NCBI GenBank assembly: GCA_022792335.1
Contig: JAAWAV010000055.1
Span: 62,001-126,000 of the forward strand
From: Lachnospiraceae bacterium
GTDB taxonomy: Bacteria > Bacillota > Clostridia > Lachnospirales > Lachnospiraceae
Direction of reading: 5' to 3'
DNA length: 64,000 nt
In this document: piece after piece, positions 43,905-53,992 of the stretch
Layout of the letters: each line of letters begins with the position of its first letter
Position numbering within the stretch: position 1 is the stretch's first letter
The notes under the pieces: model-generated
Seen by the model: the letters and a program-made list of their open reading frames with translations, nothing else
Databases searched by the model: none
Told to the model about the DNA's origin: nothing
Translations under genes and position numbers: made by a program

Positions 43905-44054
43905 TTCTATCCCTTTCCGACTCGTCTTTTCACGCTTTCACGTTGCCGGACAAAGGGTTGATACAAAGCAAAATCCATTTGAACTTTGTCTCTGCCAGAC
44001 ATCCCCCGTCCTCCCTTTGGTTCTCCTTAATTCTCAGGTTCCGGAATCACATTT

Positions 44055-45926
44055 TTACATGTTTCGGAATCTCTCATATCTGTGAGCGGCCAGCTCTTCT
44101 CCACTTAAATTCCCGTACCGGGACAGAAATTCTGCAAACCCCTCCGAAAGGCTCTCGCAAAGCTCCTCCGCATTTTTCTTTCCCGCCGGTTCCGGCTCTG
44201 GAATCACCCGCTCTACAACTCCAAGCGCCTTCAAATTCTCCGCCGTGATCTTCATGACTTCCGCTGCTTCGTCCGCCCTCTTGCTGTCCTTCCAGAGAAT
44301 GGATGCAAAGCCTTCCGGTGAAAGTACGGAATAGACGGCGTTTTCCATCATCCATACCTCGTCGGCCAAGGCAAGAGCCAGCGCCCCGCCGCTTCCCCCT
44401 TCTCCGATGACAATGGAAAGTACCGGAACTTTTAATGCGGAAAGCTCAAACAGATTTCTCGCAATGGCCTCTCCCTGCCCTCGCTCCTCAGCCTCCATTC
44501 CACAGAAGGCTCCAGGCGTATCTACAAAGCAAAATACCGGCCGGCCAAACTTCTCCGCCTGCTTCATCAGACGAAGAGCCTTCCGATATCCCTCCGGCGA
44601 AGGCATAGAAAAATTCCTCTCGATATTTTCCTTCGTATTTCTTCCCTTTTGCTGGGCAATGACAGTCACCGGCCGACCATGGAAGGTCGCAATCCCTCCC
44701 ACAACGGCTTTGTCGTCTCCGTATGCCCGATCGCCGTGAAGCTCCGTAAAATCCGCAAAAATCCCCTGAATATAATCAAGTCCCGTCAGCCTTCCCTGCT
44801 TTCTGGAAAGTTTGACCCGCTCCCAGGCAGACACTTTACTCTTCTTCAGATTCTCCGAGCTCTCCTGTCCTTCTGTCCCACTGGCATTCTTCTCTCTGCC
44901 TGTGTCCTGGCCTGCGTCCATGTCCCTTTTTCCGGCTGCTTCCAGTGAGAGGGCAGACTCTATCCTCTCATGATTCTGTCTTTCTGCTTCTTCGGCCATA
45001 TCCATACGCTTAGACCAGGCAACCTTTTGCGAACAGATTTCGTCTCCTGTTCCTCCGTCCGTTCTTTCGCCCCTCTGAACATGGAAATCCAGTAATCTGG
45101 TCAGGATTTCTCTGGATTTTTCTCTTGGAAGGATGGCGTCCACGAAACCGTGCTCCATCAGAAATTCCGCCCGCTGAAAACCCTCCGGCAGCTTCTGGCC
45201 AATGGTCTGCTCAATGACTCTGGGACCGGCAAAGCCAATCAGGGCTCCCGGCTCCGCCAGAATGATGTCTCCCAACATGGCAAAACTGGCCGTCACTCCT
45301 CCGGTTGTCGGATCTGTCAACACAGAAAGAAAGAGCAGCCCGGCGTCGCTGTGGCGTTTCAGGGCCGCGGCTGTTTTCGCCATCTGCATAAGAGAAACGA
45401 TTCCCTCCTGCATTCTGGCCCCGCCGGAACAACAGAACAAAATCAGGGGAAGCTTAAGGGCCGTGGCCCGTTCCGCTGCTTTTGCAATCTTTTCTCCCAC
45501 GTTTCTTCCCATACTTCCCATGATAAATCTGCCGTCCATAACACCGACAGCCGTCTCATGACCGCCCATGGACATCTTTCCTGTGAGTACCGCCTCTCCA
45601 AGCCCCGTTTTTTCCTGAAGCTCCGAAAGTTTTTTCGGATAACCGGAAAGCCCCAGCGGATTGGAAACAGGAAGCGCATCTTCCCACTCTTCAAAGCTTC
45701 CCGGATCCGCCAGCATCTCAATTCGCCTCCTGGCATGGATCCGGAAATATCCGCCGCATTTGGGACAGATATAATCTCCTGCCTTCACGTCCTCGGAAAA
45801 AATCGGCGCGCCACATTTGTTGCATTTGCGCCACATCCCCCGAGGTACCTCCGGCTGTGCCTTCGTTCCTCTTGTCTCTATCTTAATGTAAGAATTAGAA
45901 GGAGTCTTTTTGAACAATCGCCTCAT
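44055..45926 (-). CDS. accDA: Acetyl-CoA carboxylase carboxyltransferase, beta-alpha fusion (AccDA)
   Basis: One 623-aa chain (from 45926) joining both carboxyltransferase subunits, which transfer CO2 from carboxybiotin to acetyl-CoA. The AccD half has the zinc ribbon CNKCGAP ... CPKCGGY and [13 protein letters not shown] charged linker of about 65 residues follows. The AccA half shows [30 protein letters not shown] and [12 protein letters not shown]; its usual N-terminal helical part is short. I prefer the ATG at 45926 (M-R-R-L-F-K-K) with GAAAGG at 12 nt; ATGs at 45935 and 45974 are alternatives. A 203-nt gap separates it from accC. Confidence 0.93.
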   Translation of the reverse strand: MRRLFKKTPSNSYIKIETRGTKAQPEVPRGMWRKCNKCGAPIFSEDVKAGDYICPKCGGYFRIHARRRIEMLADPGSFEEWEDALPVSNPLGLSGYPKKLSELQEKTGLGEAVLTGKMSMGGHETAVGVMDGRFIMGSMGRNVGEKIAKAAERATALKLPLILFCCSGGARMQEGIVSLMQMAKTAAALKRHSDAGLLFLSVLTDPTTGGVTASFAMLGDIILAEPGALIGFAGPRVIEQTIGQKLPEGFQRAEFLMEHGFVDAILPREKSREILTRLLDFHVQRGERTDGGTGDEICSQKVAWSKRMDMAEEAERQNHERIESALSLEAAGKRDMDAGQDTGREKNASGTEGQESSENLKKSKVSAWERVKLSRKQGRLTGLDYIQGIFADFTELHGDRAYGDDKAVVGGIATFHGRPVTVIAQQKGRNTKENIERNFSMPSPEGYRKALRLMKQAEKFGRPVFCFVDTPGAFCGMEAEERGQGEAIARNLFELSALKVPVLSIVIGEGGSGGALALALADEVWMMENAVYSVLSPEGFASILWKDSKRADEAAEVMKITAENLKALGVVERVIPEPEPAGKKNAEELCESLSEGFAEFLSRYGNLSGEELAAHRYERFRNM

Positions 45927-46129
45927 ATCACACATCGGCCTTTCTTTAAAGCAGAATCCAACAAGCATCGCCATACGTATACGTCGGTTGCTCCGTGCTC
46001 TGCACTCTCACAATCGCCGTCTGCATTTGCCCTCCGTCCTGTCGGACCAACTGGCTCATACAGGTCCGCCCGTCCCGTGTCAAAACAAGTGAGCAAGCTC
46101 AACCGTCCCTTTACCGCTGCCTGGAGCTT

Positions 46130-47452
46130 TTACTTTACCAGAAAATATTTCTCCATAAACCCTGTATCTACAGGCCCGGCCTCATAAACCGGATGGGTGA
46201 AAATCTCATACTGTTCCTCCAGGTTCGTCTCCACCCCTTCGATGACCAATTCCCCCAGGGCGCATTGGATCTTTTTCAAGGCTTCCGCCCGGTCCTCGCC
46301 GTAAGCAATGAGCTTTAGGAGCATGGCGTCATAATGGGGAGGTACCATACAGCCGTTATACATGGCTGAATCCACCCGGATTCCCATACCGCCGGGTACC
46401 AGAAGATTGGTCAGCTTCCCAGCCATCCTCGCATTGATTCTGCACTCGATGGCATGACCTGAAATCCCTACCTCTTCCTGAGCAAGGTCCAAGGCCTCCC
46501 CCGCTGCAATACGGATCTGAGCTTTTACCAGGTCGATGCCAGTCACTGCCTCCGTCACCGGATGCTCCACCTGAATCCTCGTATTCATCTCAATAAAATA
46601 ATATCGGTTTTCCTTATCCACAAGAAACTCGACCGTTCCCGCGTTGGTATATCCGGCGGCTTTCGCCGCCCGCACCGCCGTCTCCCCCATCTCCTTCCGG
46701 AGTCTTTCCGGGATCGCCGCAGACGGAGCCTCTTCAATCAATTTCTGATGATTTCGTTGGACAGAACAGTCCCGCTCCCCCAGATGAATCACATTTCCAT
46801 GTTCATCCGCCAGAATCTGGAGCTCGATATGCCTGGGATTTTCCACATACCGTTCCAAATACATGGTATCATCCGAAAATCCCTTGACCGCCTCCCTCTG
46901 AGCATTCAGAAAGCCCGCTTCCAGTTCCTCCGCATTCCAGGCAGTCCGCATGCCCTTACCGCCTCCGCCAAGAGCCGCCTTGATCATGACCGGATAGCCA
47001 ATCTCCTCTGCCGATGTCCTGGCTTCTGCAAGCGTCCGTACCGGTTCCCTGCTGCCAGGAACCACAGGTACCCCAGCCCTTATCATGGTATTCCTGGCCT
47101 CCGCCTTGTCACCCATTTTTGCAATGACCTGACTGCCTGGCCCGATGAATTTCATACCACAAAGACCGCAAAGTTCCGCAAACCGGGCATTTTCTGAAAG
47201 AAAACCGAAACCGGGATGAATCGCGTCCGCCCCCATGGCCACAGCCGCCGACAAAATCCGCTCCATATTCAGATAACTGTCCTGGGATCTGGCCGGTCCA
47301 ATGCAGATGGCCTCGTCCGCCAGAAGCGTATGAAGGGCCTCGCTGTCCGCTTCCGAATAAACGGCCACTGTCCCGATTCCCATTTCCCGACAGGCACGGA
47401 TCACCCGCACCGCGATCTCTCCCCGGTTGGCGATCAAAACCTTGTTAAACAT
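46130..47452 (-). CDS. accC: Acetyl-CoA carboxylase biotin carboxylase subunit
   Basis: ATP-dependent carboxylation of biotin on AccB. The 440-aa ATP-grasp enzyme shows VLIANRGEIAVRVIRAC, the glycine loop AALGGGGKGMR, ERDCSVQRNHQK, EMNTRIQVEHPVTE and a C-terminal lid domain; length is normal. ATG at 47452 with GGGAGG. It follows fabZ by 13 nt in the operon. Confidence 0.97.
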   Translation of the reverse strand: MFNKVLIANRGEIAVRVIRACREMGIGTVAVYSEADSEALHTLLADEAICIGPARSQDSYLNMERILSAAVAMGADAIHPGFGFLSENARFAELCGLCGMKFIGPGSQVIAKMGDKAEARNTMIRAGVPVVPGSREPVRTLAEARTSAEEIGYPVMIKAALGGGGKGMRTAWNAEELEAGFLNAQREAVKGFSDDTMYLERYVENPRHIELQILADEHGNVIHLGERDCSVQRNHQKLIEEAPSAAIPERLRKEMGETAVRAAKAAGYTNAGTVEFLVDKENRYYFIEMNTRIQVEHPVTEAVTGIDLVKAQIRIAAGEALDLAQEEVGISGHAIECRINARMAGKLTNLLVPGGMGIRVDSAMYNGCMVPPHYDAMLLKLIAYGEDRAEALKKIQCALGELVIEGVETNLEEQYEIFTHPVYEAGPVDTGFMEKYFLVK

Positions 47453-47465
47453 GCCGTGCCTCCCA

Positions 47466-47888
47466 TCAATTGGTCACAAAGGTCAGTTCCGCTGTCACCG
47501 CCACTTCGCCGTCCACCGTCGCCGTCGCCTTTCCCACGCCCACCGGACCTTTTCCCTTCACGATCTCACACTCCAGCCGGAGCTTGTCACCGGGAACCAC
47601 CTTCCTCCGGAACCTGGCGTTGTTAATGGCGCCAAAATAAGCGGTCTTTCCCTTGTTTTCCTCCAGGCTAAGCACTGCGACCGCTCCTACCTGGGCCAAT
47701 GCCTCCACCACAAGGACCCCCGGCATGACCGGTTCCTCCGGAAAATGCCCCTGGAAAAAATCTTCCCGAAAGGTCACACATTTATAGCCCACTGCCCGGA
47801 TCCCCGGCTCCAGCTCCTCAATACAATCCACCAGTAAAAACGGGTGGCGGTGGGGAATGATCGCCTCAATCTCCTTGACTCCCAACAT
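47466..47888 (-). CDS. fabZ: 3-Hydroxyacyl-ACP dehydratase FabZ
   Basis: Hot-dog-fold dehydratase, 140 aa, converting 3-hydroxyacyl-ACP to trans-2-enoyl-ACP. The motif HRHPFLLVD and the catalytic His/Glu region [20 protein letters not shown] are intact. It lies 5 nt after accB and 13 nt before accC. No FabA or FabM homologue is seen here, so unsaturated fatty acids must arise by another route or from FabZ/FabF specificity. Confidence 0.97.
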   Translation of the reverse strand: MLGVKEIEAIIPHRHPFLLVDCIEELEPGIRAVGYKCVTFREDFFQGHFPEEPVMPGVLVVEALAQVGAVAVLSLEENKGKTAYFGAINNARFRRKVVPGDKLRLECEIVKGKGPVGVGKATATVDGEVAVTAELTFVTN

Positions 47889-47893
47889 AACCT

Positions 47894-48523
47894 CTATCCT
47901 TTCCGGCGGATGCGAAACAGCGGCTGTCCATATTCCACCACCTGCTCATTGGAAATGAGCACTGCCTCCATTACGCCGTCATACTCACTCTCAATCTCAT
48001 TCATCAGCTTCATGGCCTCAATAATTCCTAACACCTGGCCCTTTTTCACGGTATCGCCTGCTTTCACAAAAGGCTCTGCATCTTCCGAAGGCGCCGCATA
48101 AAAGGTTCCGACCAGGGGAGCTTTCACGATTTCCTCTTCTGAAGAGTTTCCCTTTCCACTAGCCAAAGCCCCTTCCACAGGAGCCATATCTGCCACTCCA
48201 GAAGCCGACGACGCAGCTGTAGCCCCTGGAACTGCCGCTAAAGTCGATGTTCCTTCCGCCGGAAATCCTACTCCCTGCATGACAGGAGCCGTCCCTGTCA
48301 TTTGCATCACCGGAGTGCCTGCAGCCGCTCCTGCCGGAGCTACCGGCGACGGGGCCTGCAAAACAGGGACTGTCCGCAAAACAGAAACCGTCTCCGGAAT
48401 CGTCTCTGCAGCCCCCGGTCGTTTCTCCAGGGAAAGCCGCATCCCGTTTTCCTCCAGAGAAAAGCCCGTAAGCTCCGAAGCCGAAACAGCTTCTATCAGC
48501 CTTAAAATCTTCTCAAAATCCAT
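47894..48523 (-). CDS. accB: Biotin carboxyl carrier protein of acetyl-CoA carboxylase
   Basis: 209-aa carrier. The C-terminal biotinyl domain has EAMKLMN with the biotinylated Lys, and the thumb-like stretch [17 protein letters not shown]. The N-terminal 30 residues are the usual helix. Between them is an Ala/Pro/Val/Thr-rich swinging linker of about 90 residues, longer than in typical AccB of about 155 aa. ATG at 48523 after AAGGAGGAG. Its biotin comes from BioB encoded about 20 kb away. Confidence 0.96.
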   Translation of the reverse strand: MDFEKILRLIEAVSASELTGFSLEENGMRLSLEKRPGAAETIPETVSVLRTVPVLQAPSPVAPAGAAAGTPVMQMTGTAPVMQGVGFPAEGTSTLAAVPGATAASSASGVADMAPVEGALASGKGNSSEEEIVKAPLVGTFYAAPSEDAEPFVKAGDTVKKGQVLGIIEAMKLMNEIESEYDGVMEAVLISNEQVVEYGQPLFRIRRKG

Positions 48524-48533
48524 GCGCTCCTCC

Positions 48534-49772
48534 TTACGCCTCGTATCGCTTCACCAGAATCGAACCGTTGTGACCGCCGAAGCCCAGAGAATTGCTAATC
48601 GCATACTCCACGTCCATGGAGACGCCGGCGCCCACTGTATAATCCAGGTCACATTCCTCGTCCCGGACAAGAAGCCCCACCGTCGGGTGAATATACCCTG
48701 TCTCAATGGACTTCACACAGGTGATAAATTCCACCCCTCCAGCCGCTCCCAGAAGATGGCCGATCATCGATTTTGTAGAATTAATCTTTACATGGTCAGC
48801 CGCCGCCCCAAAGGCTGCCTTAATGGCCCTGGTCTCAAACAGGTCGTTGTGGTGAGTCCCTGTACCGTGGGCATTGATATAAGACACCTGCTCCGGCGAG
48901 ATACCCGCATCTTTCATGGCTTCCGTCATGGCTCTGGCCGCCCCTGCCCCATCCTCAGCCGGGGATGTGATATGGTAGGCGTCGCAAGTGGCGCCATAAC
49001 CGGCCACCTCCGCATAAATACGGGCATTTCTGGCCTTCGCATGCTCCAGTTCTTCCAGAATCACCACGCCGGCCCCCTCGCCCATGACAAAGCCGTTCCG
49101 CTCCTTGTCAAAAGGAATGGACGCCCGTTTCGGATCCGTCGATTCACTGAGAGCCGTCAGAGCCGAGAATCCAGCCACCCCGATGGGGGTGATACTGGCT
49201 TCCGTACCTCCTGCAGCCATAACATCCGCGTCCCCGTACTGAATGCTCCGAAAGGCCTCGCCGATGGAATGCGTCCCCGTGGCACAGGCCGTCACCACAT
49301 TGATATTCTTACCTTTCAGGCCGAGCTGGATTCCTACGTTGCCCGCCGCCATATTGGAGATCATGAGCGGCACGAACAGCGGATTCACCCTACCCGGCCC
49401 CTTCCCAAGCATCTTTCCGTACTCTCGTTCCATGGCCTGGAGACTTCCAATCCCAGATCCGATACTCACGCCGACCCGGAACGGATCTTCCTCCTCCATC
49501 AAAAGCCCCGAATCCTCCAGAGCCTCCTTCGCTGCCGCCACCGCATACTGACTGAAAAGCTCCATCCGCCTTGCAGCCTTCACATCCATCCGCTCTCTGG
49601 CATCAAAACCCTTGACCTCAGCCGCCAGCTTTATCTTAAAGCCGTCCGTGTCGAACCGGGAAATTTCCCCGATTCCCACCAGACCGCTCTGAATCCCATT
49701 CCAAAACTCCTCCACCGTATTTCCGATGGGGGTAACGGCCCCCAGGCCGGTTACAACCACTCGACGTTTCAT
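48534..49772 (-). CDS. fabF: 3-Oxoacyl-ACP synthase II FabF
   Basis: Elongating condensing enzyme, 412 aa. The Cys-His-His triad is seen in ATGTHSIGEAFR (with ACATGT), INAHGTGTHHND and STKSMIGHLLGAAGG. The start is the ATG at 49772 (M-K-R-R-V-V-V-T-G) with GAGGAGTAGG upstream; an upstream in-frame extension overlaps fabG and is not used. It lies 13 nt after fabG and 10 nt before accB. Confidence 0.97.
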   Translation of the reverse strand: MKRRVVVTGLGAVTPIGNTVEEFWNGIQSGLVGIGEISRFDTDGFKIKLAAEVKGFDARERMDVKAARRMELFSQYAVAAAKEALEDSGLLMEEEDPFRVGVSIGSGIGSLQAMEREYGKMLGKGPGRVNPLFVPLMISNMAAGNVGIQLGLKGKNINVVTACATGTHSIGEAFRSIQYGDADVMAAGGTEASITPIGVAGFSALTALSESTDPKRASIPFDKERNGFVMGEGAGVVILEELEHAKARNARIYAEVAGYGATCDAYHITSPAEDGAGAARAMTEAMKDAGISPEQVSYINAHGTGTHHNDLFETRAIKAAFGAAADHVKINSTKSMIGHLLGAAGGVEFITCVKSIETGYIHPTVGLLVRDEECDLDYTVGAGVSMDVEYAISNSLGFGGHNGSILVKRYEA

Positions 49773-49785
49773 CGTCCTACTCCTC

Positions 49786-50523
49786 TCACATCGCCATTCC
49801 ACCGTCCACACACAGCACCTGTCCGGTAATATATCCGGCCCGTTTTGACGCAAGAAAAGCTACCGCCTCCGCCACGTCTGCCGTCCGGCCAAAACGCCCA
49901 AAAGGAATCTGGGCACACGCCTGCTCCTTCACCTTCTCAGAAAGAACCTGCGTCATTTCTGTATCAATAAAACCAGGTGCCACTGCATTGACTGTAATTC
50001 CCCTGGAAGCCAGCTCCCTGGCCGCCGATTTCGTCAGACCAATCACTCCTGCCTTTGACGCACAGTAATTAGCCTGCCCTGCATTACCCATGACCCCTGA
50101 TACAGAAGAAATATTAACAATCCGCCCTTCCCGCTGTTTTAACATCTGCCTGGATACATGGCGGATACAATTAAAAGCGCCCTTTAAATTAATATTGATC
50201 ACCCGGTCAAAATCTTCCTCCGACATCTTCATAAGAAGTCCGTCCCTGGTGATCCCCGCATTATTGACCAGAATGTCAATCCGTCCATACTGGTCCACAA
50301 CCGTCTTGAAAAAAATCTCAGCGGCCTTAAAATCCGACACGTCGCATCCCATGGCCACGGCTGTTCCTCCGGCGGCCTCTATCTCCGAGACCACCGCCTC
50401 CGCTCGTTCCCTGGAACCGTTATAATTTACGACAACCTTGCATCCCTCGGCCGCAAGAGTCAGGGCAATGGCCTTTCCGATTCCCCTGGACGCTCCCGTC
50501 ACCACCGCAATTCGTTCACTCAT
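49786..50523 (-). CDS. fabG: 3-Oxoacyl-ACP reductase FabG
   Basis: NADPH-dependent short-chain dehydrogenase, 245 aa, second step of each elongation cycle. Motifs: [20 protein letters not shown], catalytic Ser in NISSVSG and Y-x3-K in YCASKAG. The ATG at 50523 overlaps the fabD stop by 4 nt and has GGAGGAG upstream, showing translational coupling. Confidence 0.97.
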   Translation of the reverse strand: MSERIAVVTGASRGIGKAIALTLAAEGCKVVVNYNGSRERAEAVVSEIEAAGGTAVAMGCDVSDFKAAEIFFKTVVDQYGRIDILVNNAGITRDGLLMKMSEEDFDRVININLKGAFNCIRHVSRQMLKQREGRIVNISSVSGVMGNAGQANYCASKAGVIGLTKSAARELASRGITVNAVAPGFIDTEMTQVLSEKVKEQACAQIPFGRFGRTADVAEAVAFLASKRAGYITGQVLCVDGGMAM

Positions 50524-51461
50524 GACGCTCCTCCTTCCTCCAGCTTCTCCAGATCTTCCCAGGTTTCCACGTTGATAACAACTGCTCCCTTCACGATCTT
50601 TTTTACAAAAGAAGTCAGAGTCTTTCCCGGTCCTATCTCCACAAAAGTGTCCACGCCGTCCGCTGCCATGGCTTCTATACTCTGCTGCCATTTTACCGGC
50701 GAAGAAACCTGTTCCCTCAAATACTCCTTTATCTGTTCCGTATCCCGCACATAATCAGCAGTCACATTGGTCACATAAGGAATCTCCGGCACAGAAAGCT
50801 TAATCGGAACAAGCTGTTCGGCCAGTTTATCGCCCGCTCCCTTTAAAAGCGGCGAATGAAAAGGCCCGCTCACGTTGAGGGAAAGCACCCGTCTTGCCCC
50901 TGCGGCCCGGAGGGCTACTTCGGCCTCCGACACGGCCTCTTTCCGACCTGAAATCACAAGCTGCCCGGGACAGTTATAATTGGCAATCCAAACCTCCGGA
51001 ATCGAGGCAAGCACCTTCGAAACCTCCTCCGCCTTCATGGCAAGGACGGCCGCCATGGCCCCCTCGCCGGCCGGAACTGCTTCTTCCATAAAAATCCCGC
51101 GCTTTCTCACCAGAGTAATGGCATCCATGGTCTCCATAGCTCCTGCCGCTGCCATGGCACAATATTCTCCAAGGCTTAAGCCCGCCGTCACGTCCGGCCT
51201 GCGAATCGAAACGCCCGCCTCTCTTCGTCTGTCAATCTCTGCCACCATAGCAAGGCTGGTAGTCACCATGGCCGCCTGAGTAAACGCTGTCCGATCCAGC
51301 CGCTCGTTATCCTCAAAACACAGAGCCTTCATATCCAGCCCTAAAAGTCCGCCGGCCTTATCAAAAATCTGTCTGGAAGCCTCGCTGTTTTCATAAAACT
51401 CCTTCCCCATGCCGGGTTTTTGCGCCCCCTGGCCGGGAAACAAATATGCTAATTTCCCCAT
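50520..51461 (-). CDS. fabD: Malonyl-CoA:ACP transacylase FabD
   Basis: Loads malonyl groups onto ACP. The 313-aa protein has [12 protein letters not shown], the nucleophile Ser in [10 protein letters not shown], the catalytic His in [10 protein letters not shown] and VEIGPGKTL. It begins 6 nt after fabK and overlaps fabG by 4 nt. Confidence 0.97.
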   Translation of the reverse strand: MGKLAYLFPGQGAQKPGMGKEFYENSEASRQIFDKAGGLLGLDMKALCFEDNERLDRTAFTQAAMVTTSLAMVAEIDRRREAGVSIRRPDVTAGLSLGEYCAMAAAGAMETMDAITLVRKRGIFMEEAVPAGEGAMAAVLAMKAEEVSKVLASIPEVWIANYNCPGQLVISGRKEAVSEAEVALRAAGARRVLSLNVSGPFHSPLLKGAGDKLAEQLVPIKLSVPEIPYVTNVTADYVRDTEQIKEYLREQVSSPVKWQQSIEAMAADGVDTFVEIGPGKTLTSFVKKIVKGAVVINVETWEDLEKLEEGGAS

Positions 51462-51467
51462 GAATTA

Positions 51468-52406
51468 CTATCCCCAATTTTTCATATCCGCAAAGCGGGC
51501 TTTCGTCTGCGTCATCAGCTCTTCGATAATCTCCTTACAGGACTGTTCCTTTTTGATAAGCCCTGCGATTTGCCCCGCCATGACACTTCCCTTGTCGGCG
51601 TCCCCCTCCATGACAGCCTTTCTCAGGCCTCCGATGGTCAGGTTCTCCAGCTCCTCAAAAGTAGCGCCCTCTTTCTCCAGCCTCAGATATTCTCTGGTGG
51701 TCTTATTGCGCAGCGTCCGCACCGGATGTCCCGTGCTCCTGCCTGTCACCACACTGTCAATATCTTTCGCTGAGAGAATCTTTTTCTTATAATTTTCGTG
51801 GACAATCGATTCATGAGCCACCACAAATCTGGTTCCGATCTGGACTGCCTCGGCGCCCAGCATGAACATGGCCGCCACGCCTCTTCCGTCTCCTGCGCCG
51901 CCTGCGCCGATGACGGGAATCTCCACTGCATCTGCCACCTGAGGCAGAAGCGCCATGGTCGTAAGTTCCCCGATGTGACCGCCCGATTCACATCCTTCCG
52001 CTACTACGGCGTCCACGCCGCTCCGCTCCATCCGTTTCGCAAGAGCCACGGAAGCCACCACAGGAATCACCTTGATCCCTGCCTCTTTCCACATGGGCAA
52101 AAACTTCTCCGGGCTTCCGGCGCCAGTCGTCACCACTTTCACGCCTTCCTCGACGACCACCTTCGCCACCTCTTCGGCATAAGGACTCAAAAGCATGATA
52201 TTCACGCCAAAAGGCTTTTTCGTGGACTCCTTTGCCTTCCGAATCTCCGAGCGGACCCAGTCTGCCGGGGCATTGGCTGCGCCAATGAGGCCCAGTCCGC
52301 CGGCCTCCGACACCGCCGCCGCCAGATTATGTTCTGCCACCCAGGCCATACCGCCCTGAATGATGGGATATTCGATACCAAGACATTCTGTTACTCTGGT
52401 TTTCAT
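51468..52406 (-). CDS. fabK: Enoyl-ACP reductase II FabK
   Basis: FMN-dependent enoyl reductase, 312 aa, last step of the elongation cycle and the triclosan-resistant alternative to FabI. Seen are [44 protein letters not shown] and [12 protein letters not shown], plus the [17 protein letters not shown] block typical of FabK. It overlaps acpP by 4 nt. Compare the Cys-rich paralogue at 42849. Confidence 0.95.
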   Translation of the reverse strand: MKTRVTECLGIEYPIIQGGMAWVAEHNLAAAVSEAGGLGLIGAANAPADWVRSEIRKAKESTKKPFGVNIMLLSPYAEEVAKVVVEEGVKVVTTGAGSPEKFLPMWKEAGIKVIPVVASVALAKRMERSGVDAVVAEGCESGGHIGELTTMALLPQVADAVEIPVIGAGGAGDGRGVAAMFMLGAEAVQIGTRFVVAHESIVHENYKKKILSAKDIDSVVTGRSTGHPVRTLRNKTTREYLRLEKEGATFEELENLTIGGLRKAVMEGDADKGSVMAGQIAGLIKKEQSCKEIIEELMTQTKARFADMKNWG

Positions 52407-52636
52407 GCTTCTGCGCCCTTTCCCTTTAAATACTCCATGACAGCGCCCACTGTCGTCAGTTCCTCCAGATCCTCGGCCGGAATCTCCACATCATACTCTT
52501 CTTCCAGCGCCATCACAAGCTCAAACAAATCCAGAGAATCAGCTCCCAGGTCATCTTTAAATGAGCTGGCCTCCGTGACACTCTCTGCATCCACATTCAA
52601 CTGTTCCGCAATCATTTCCTTCATCTTCTCAAGCAT
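52403..52636 (-). CDS. acpP: Acyl carrier protein
   Basis: 77-aa acidic four-helix carrier with the phosphopantetheine site [20 protein letters not shown] chose the ATG at 52636 (M-L-E-K-M-K-E-M) because AAAGGAGA lies 8 nt upstream; the frame extends to 52657 without a suitable site. It is placed 129 nt after fabH and overlaps fabK by 4 nt. Confidence 0.96.
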   Translation of the reverse strand: MLEKMKEMIAEQLNVDAESVTEASSFKDDLGADSLDLFELVMALEEEYDVEIPAEDLEELTTVGAVMEYLKGKGAEA

Positions 52637-52765
52637 TGTTTTAATCTCCTTTATCATTTTTCATTTTTATTTTTTATTGAAACTGTACCATCGTAAATTT
52701 TTATGATATTTCCTTCACTGCCAAACATGTATTGACCGCCTGACGCTCAGGACTTAGAAGAAGCT

Positions 52766-53791
52766 CTACCACACCAGAAAGGTTGCTCCCCAGGTAAGCC
52801 CCGCCCCAAAGCCAGCCAGAGCCAGTTTATCCCCTTTTCGAAGCCTCCCCTCCCGGTTTAACTCATCCAGAAGAATGGGGATGCTGGCGCCGGAAGTATT
52901 CCCATAATGCTCCAGATTCATGGGAAACTTGGAGAGCGGTTGTTTCATTCGCTTCGCCACCGACCCAATGATTCGCTCGTTGGCCTGATGAAGCACAAAA
53001 TACTGAATCTCCTCCGCCGAAACCCCTGCCCGCCAGAGAAGTTCCTCCAGTACCTCCGGTACTGTCTTTACTGCAAACCGGAACACCTCTTGACCATTCA
53101 TGGATAAATATCCAAAATCTGTTTCGTTCTCCTCCGATTTCTGTTCCCCGGTTTCCCCCATCACAGATTCCTTCGCATCTGTTTCTTCCTTAATAAATGG
53201 ATTCCGAAGAGGCGTCCCCATGCAGCGAAGAACCTCGCCCCGGTTTCCGTCTGCTTTCATAAGAAACGGCCCGACGCGACTTACAGACTCTTCTTTTTTT
53301 AATACTGCAGCTCCGGCTCCGTCCCCAAACAAAATACAGGTACCCCGGTCACTCCAGTCCACAGTCTTAGAAAGGCTATCCGTTCCAATCACCAGAGCTG
53401 TCCGGTAAACGCCTGATTCCAGATAGACGCAGGCCGTATTCAGAGAAAACAAAAACCCTGAGCAGGCGGCGCTCAGATCAAAACAAGCCGCTTCCTTCGC
53501 CCCCAGGGCTGCCTGTACCTCACAGGCGGTATTCGGAAACAGACAGTCTCCTGTAGAGGTTCCCACTACGATTAAATCCAGCTCTTCTGGCGAAAGTCCC
53601 GCCATCTCCATGGCCCGCCTTGCCGCCCGTATCGCCATATCCGTCGTACCGGTTTGCGTGATTCGTCGACTTCCTATTCCGGTCCGTTCCCGGATCCAGG
53701 CGTCGCTGGTATCCACCATCCGTTCCAGCGCCTGATTATCCAGCGCTTTTTCCGGCACATAACTTCCTGTCCCTATGATTCTAATCTGCAT
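52766..53791 (-). CDS. fabH: 3-Oxoacyl-ACP synthase III FabH
   Basis: Starts fatty-acid chains by condensing acetyl- or branched acyl-CoA with malonyl-ACP. The 341-aa protein has the catalytic Cys in DLSAACSGF, His in FVLHQANERI and Asn in HYGNTSGAS. An extra acidic loop of about 30 residues (ETDAKESVMGETGEQ region) precedes the conserved YLSMNGQEVF. First gene of the fab/acc operon, directly behind a near-consensus promoter and a FabT-like palindrome. Confidence 0.96.
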   Translation of the reverse strand: MQIRIIGTGSYVPEKALDNQALERMVDTSDAWIRERTGIGSRRITQTGTTDMAIRAARRAMEMAGLSPEELDLIVVGTSTGDCLFPNTACEVQAALGAKEAACFDLSAACSGFLFSLNTACVYLESGVYRTALVIGTDSLSKTVDWSDRGTCILFGDGAGAAVLKKEESVSRVGPFLMKADGNRGEVLRCMGTPLRNPFIKEETDAKESVMGETGEQKSEENETDFGYLSMNGQEVFRFAVKTVPEVLEELLWRAGVSAEEIQYFVLHQANERIIGSVAKRMKQPLSKFPMNLEHYGNTSGASIPILLDELNREGRLRKGDKLALAGFGAGLTWGATFLVW

Positions 53792-53812
53792 AATATTTTT
53801 ATATCCTTATTA

Positions 53813-53825
53813 TTTGAATATCAAA
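53813..53825. promoter_or_regulatory. FabT-like operator at the fab operon start site
   Basis: TTTGAATATCAAA, a near-perfect palindrome that matches the core of the FabT box (TTTGATTATCAAA). It lies just after the -10 box, across the expected transcript start, where a bound repressor would block initiation. No fabT gene is present in the window. Confidence 0.65.
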
Positions 53826-53833
53826 CCATTAGC

Positions 53834-53862
53834 AGTATACGAGATTCTGATTTTCTTGTCAA
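53834..53862 (-). promoter_or_regulatory. Promoter of the fabH-acpP-fabK-... operon
   Basis: Minus strand TTGACA (53857-53862), 17-nt spacer, TATACT (53834-53839), about 43 nt before fabH. It is the best sigma-A match in the region. Confidence 0.85.
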
Positions 53863-53992
53863 GAGAAATTTGTGCAAAAAATCTACGCGCATAAAACTTG
53901 GTAAAAAGATTGACAAATTTGCCGCTACAGAAAGGGGCAACAAAAATCTCCCCCGCCATGCCTGCGAAATCTGCAACAGTTTCCTGGACAGA

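Noticed and set aside
45927-46129. Possible extra gene or riboswitch between accC and accDA
   Set aside because: No frame with a ribosome site and no recognisable RNA motif; probably just a long intercistronic spacer.
48279-49829. 516-codon open frame on the plus strand
   Set aside because: Antisense to accB and fabF, which carry intact catalytic motifs; the translation is rich in Arg, His and Pro without domain pattern.
53793-53865. FapR operator at the fab promoter
   Set aside because: The palindrome does not fit the FapR consensus (TTAGTACCTGNTACTAA type) but fits the FabT core.
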